From positions 124,001-188,000 of the forward strand of contig NZ_JAXHLN010000003.1 in the NCBI RefSeq assembly GCF_034522235.1: a stretch of DNA of 64,000 nt, given 5' to 3'. The notes below the pieces were generated by a model. The model did no database searches, was not told the origin of the DNA, and saw only the letters and a program-made list of their open reading frames with translations. The DNA comes from Thiohalophilus sp. Its GTDB lineage: Bacteria > Pseudomonadota > Gammaproteobacteria > UBA6429 > Thiohalophilaceae. Numbering within the stretch: position 1 is the first letter of the stretch; each line of letters begins with the position of its first letter. This document shows positions 63,891 through 64,000 of this stretch, one piece after another. Made by a program: the position numbers and the translations under genes.

Positions 63891-64000
63891 ATGAATCAAC
63901 AACGCGGTTTTACCCTCATCGAGCTGGTCGTGGTCATCGTCATCCTCGGCCTGCTGGCCGCCACGGCGCTGCCGAAATTCATCGACGTTACCACCGACGC
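63891..64000 (+). CDS. Type IV major pilin (MshA-like), N-terminal part
   Basis: The first 36 codons encode [20 protein letters not shown] and the end of the hydrophobic helix ([13 protein letters not shown]). The leader is cut between Gly6 and Phe7 and Glu5 of the mature protein is present. The gene is cut by the window edge, so MshA versus MshB cannot be decided. GGAG precedes the start by eight bases. Confidence 0.88.
   Translation, partial: MNQQRGFTLIELVVVIVILGLLAATALPKFIDVTTD

Overview
The window is a dense, GC-rich stretch of a gammaproteobacterial chromosome. Its order argH-algZ-algR-hemC-hemD-hemX-hemY, the linkage rsmG-parA-parB-atpIBEFHA, and the presence of SecB, UbiB, EnvC and an MSHA-type pilus cluster all fit a free-living gammaproteobacterium. 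Sulfur, thiol and iron genes would suit a Chromatiales/Thiohalomonadales-like lineage, but that placement is inference.

Region by region. 0-3 kb: the start of the F1Fo ATP synthase operon, read leftwards from a strong sigma70-type promoter. 3-8.7 kb: parB, parA, rsmG and mnmG, with a DUF302 gene and a CheY/PilH-like regulator between rsmG and mnmG; a sigma28-like promoter precedes the regulator. 8.8-14 kb: Fur-boxed bfd, a bacterioferritin remnant, a Fur-boxed ferric-iron ABC operon with an unknown secreted protein, and a chemoreceptor remnant. 14-18 kb: an ECF sigma/anti-sigma operon with its own promoter and an outer-membrane TPR/beta-barrel protein. 18-20 kb: lexA with a concentric four-half-site operator, plus a Y-family polymerase. 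20.5-22.2 kb: a diheme cytochrome c fused to DUF302 and a second DUF302 gene, behind two tandem FNR boxes. 22-31.8 kb: a GGDEF-like protein with a lost active site, argH, algZR, a thioredoxin-fold protein and hemCDXY. 32-44 kb: housekeeping genes (reductase, epimerase, ubiB, GGEEF protein, yajL, yibQ, ctpA, envC, gpmI). 44.4-47.9 kb: an ArsR regulator with the two-cysteine spacing of persulfide sensors, then DUF2892, rhodanese, glutaredoxin, thioredoxin, secB and gpsA.

47.9-54.8 kb is an accessory island bounded by inverted copies of a short dispersed repeat. It holds two BrnT/BrnA toxin-antitoxin modules, two intact insertion sequences with exact target duplications, tandem repeats, and what I read as an integrase-less cluster of integron cassettes. 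One cassette gene is split by an IS256-family element, and one attC-like site carries an IS4-family element in its loop. Rejoining the split gene at the target duplication restores one frame of about 211 codons.

54.8-64 kb returns to core genes: a P-type cation ATPase with an altered M6 motif, trmL, a dihydroorotate dehydrogenase-like gene, and the start of an MSHA-type pilus operon (mshE, mshG, a prepilin, a duplicated membrane protein, and a pilin cut by the window edge). The pilin gene has the second sigma28-like promoter, with the same 10-base spacer as the first.
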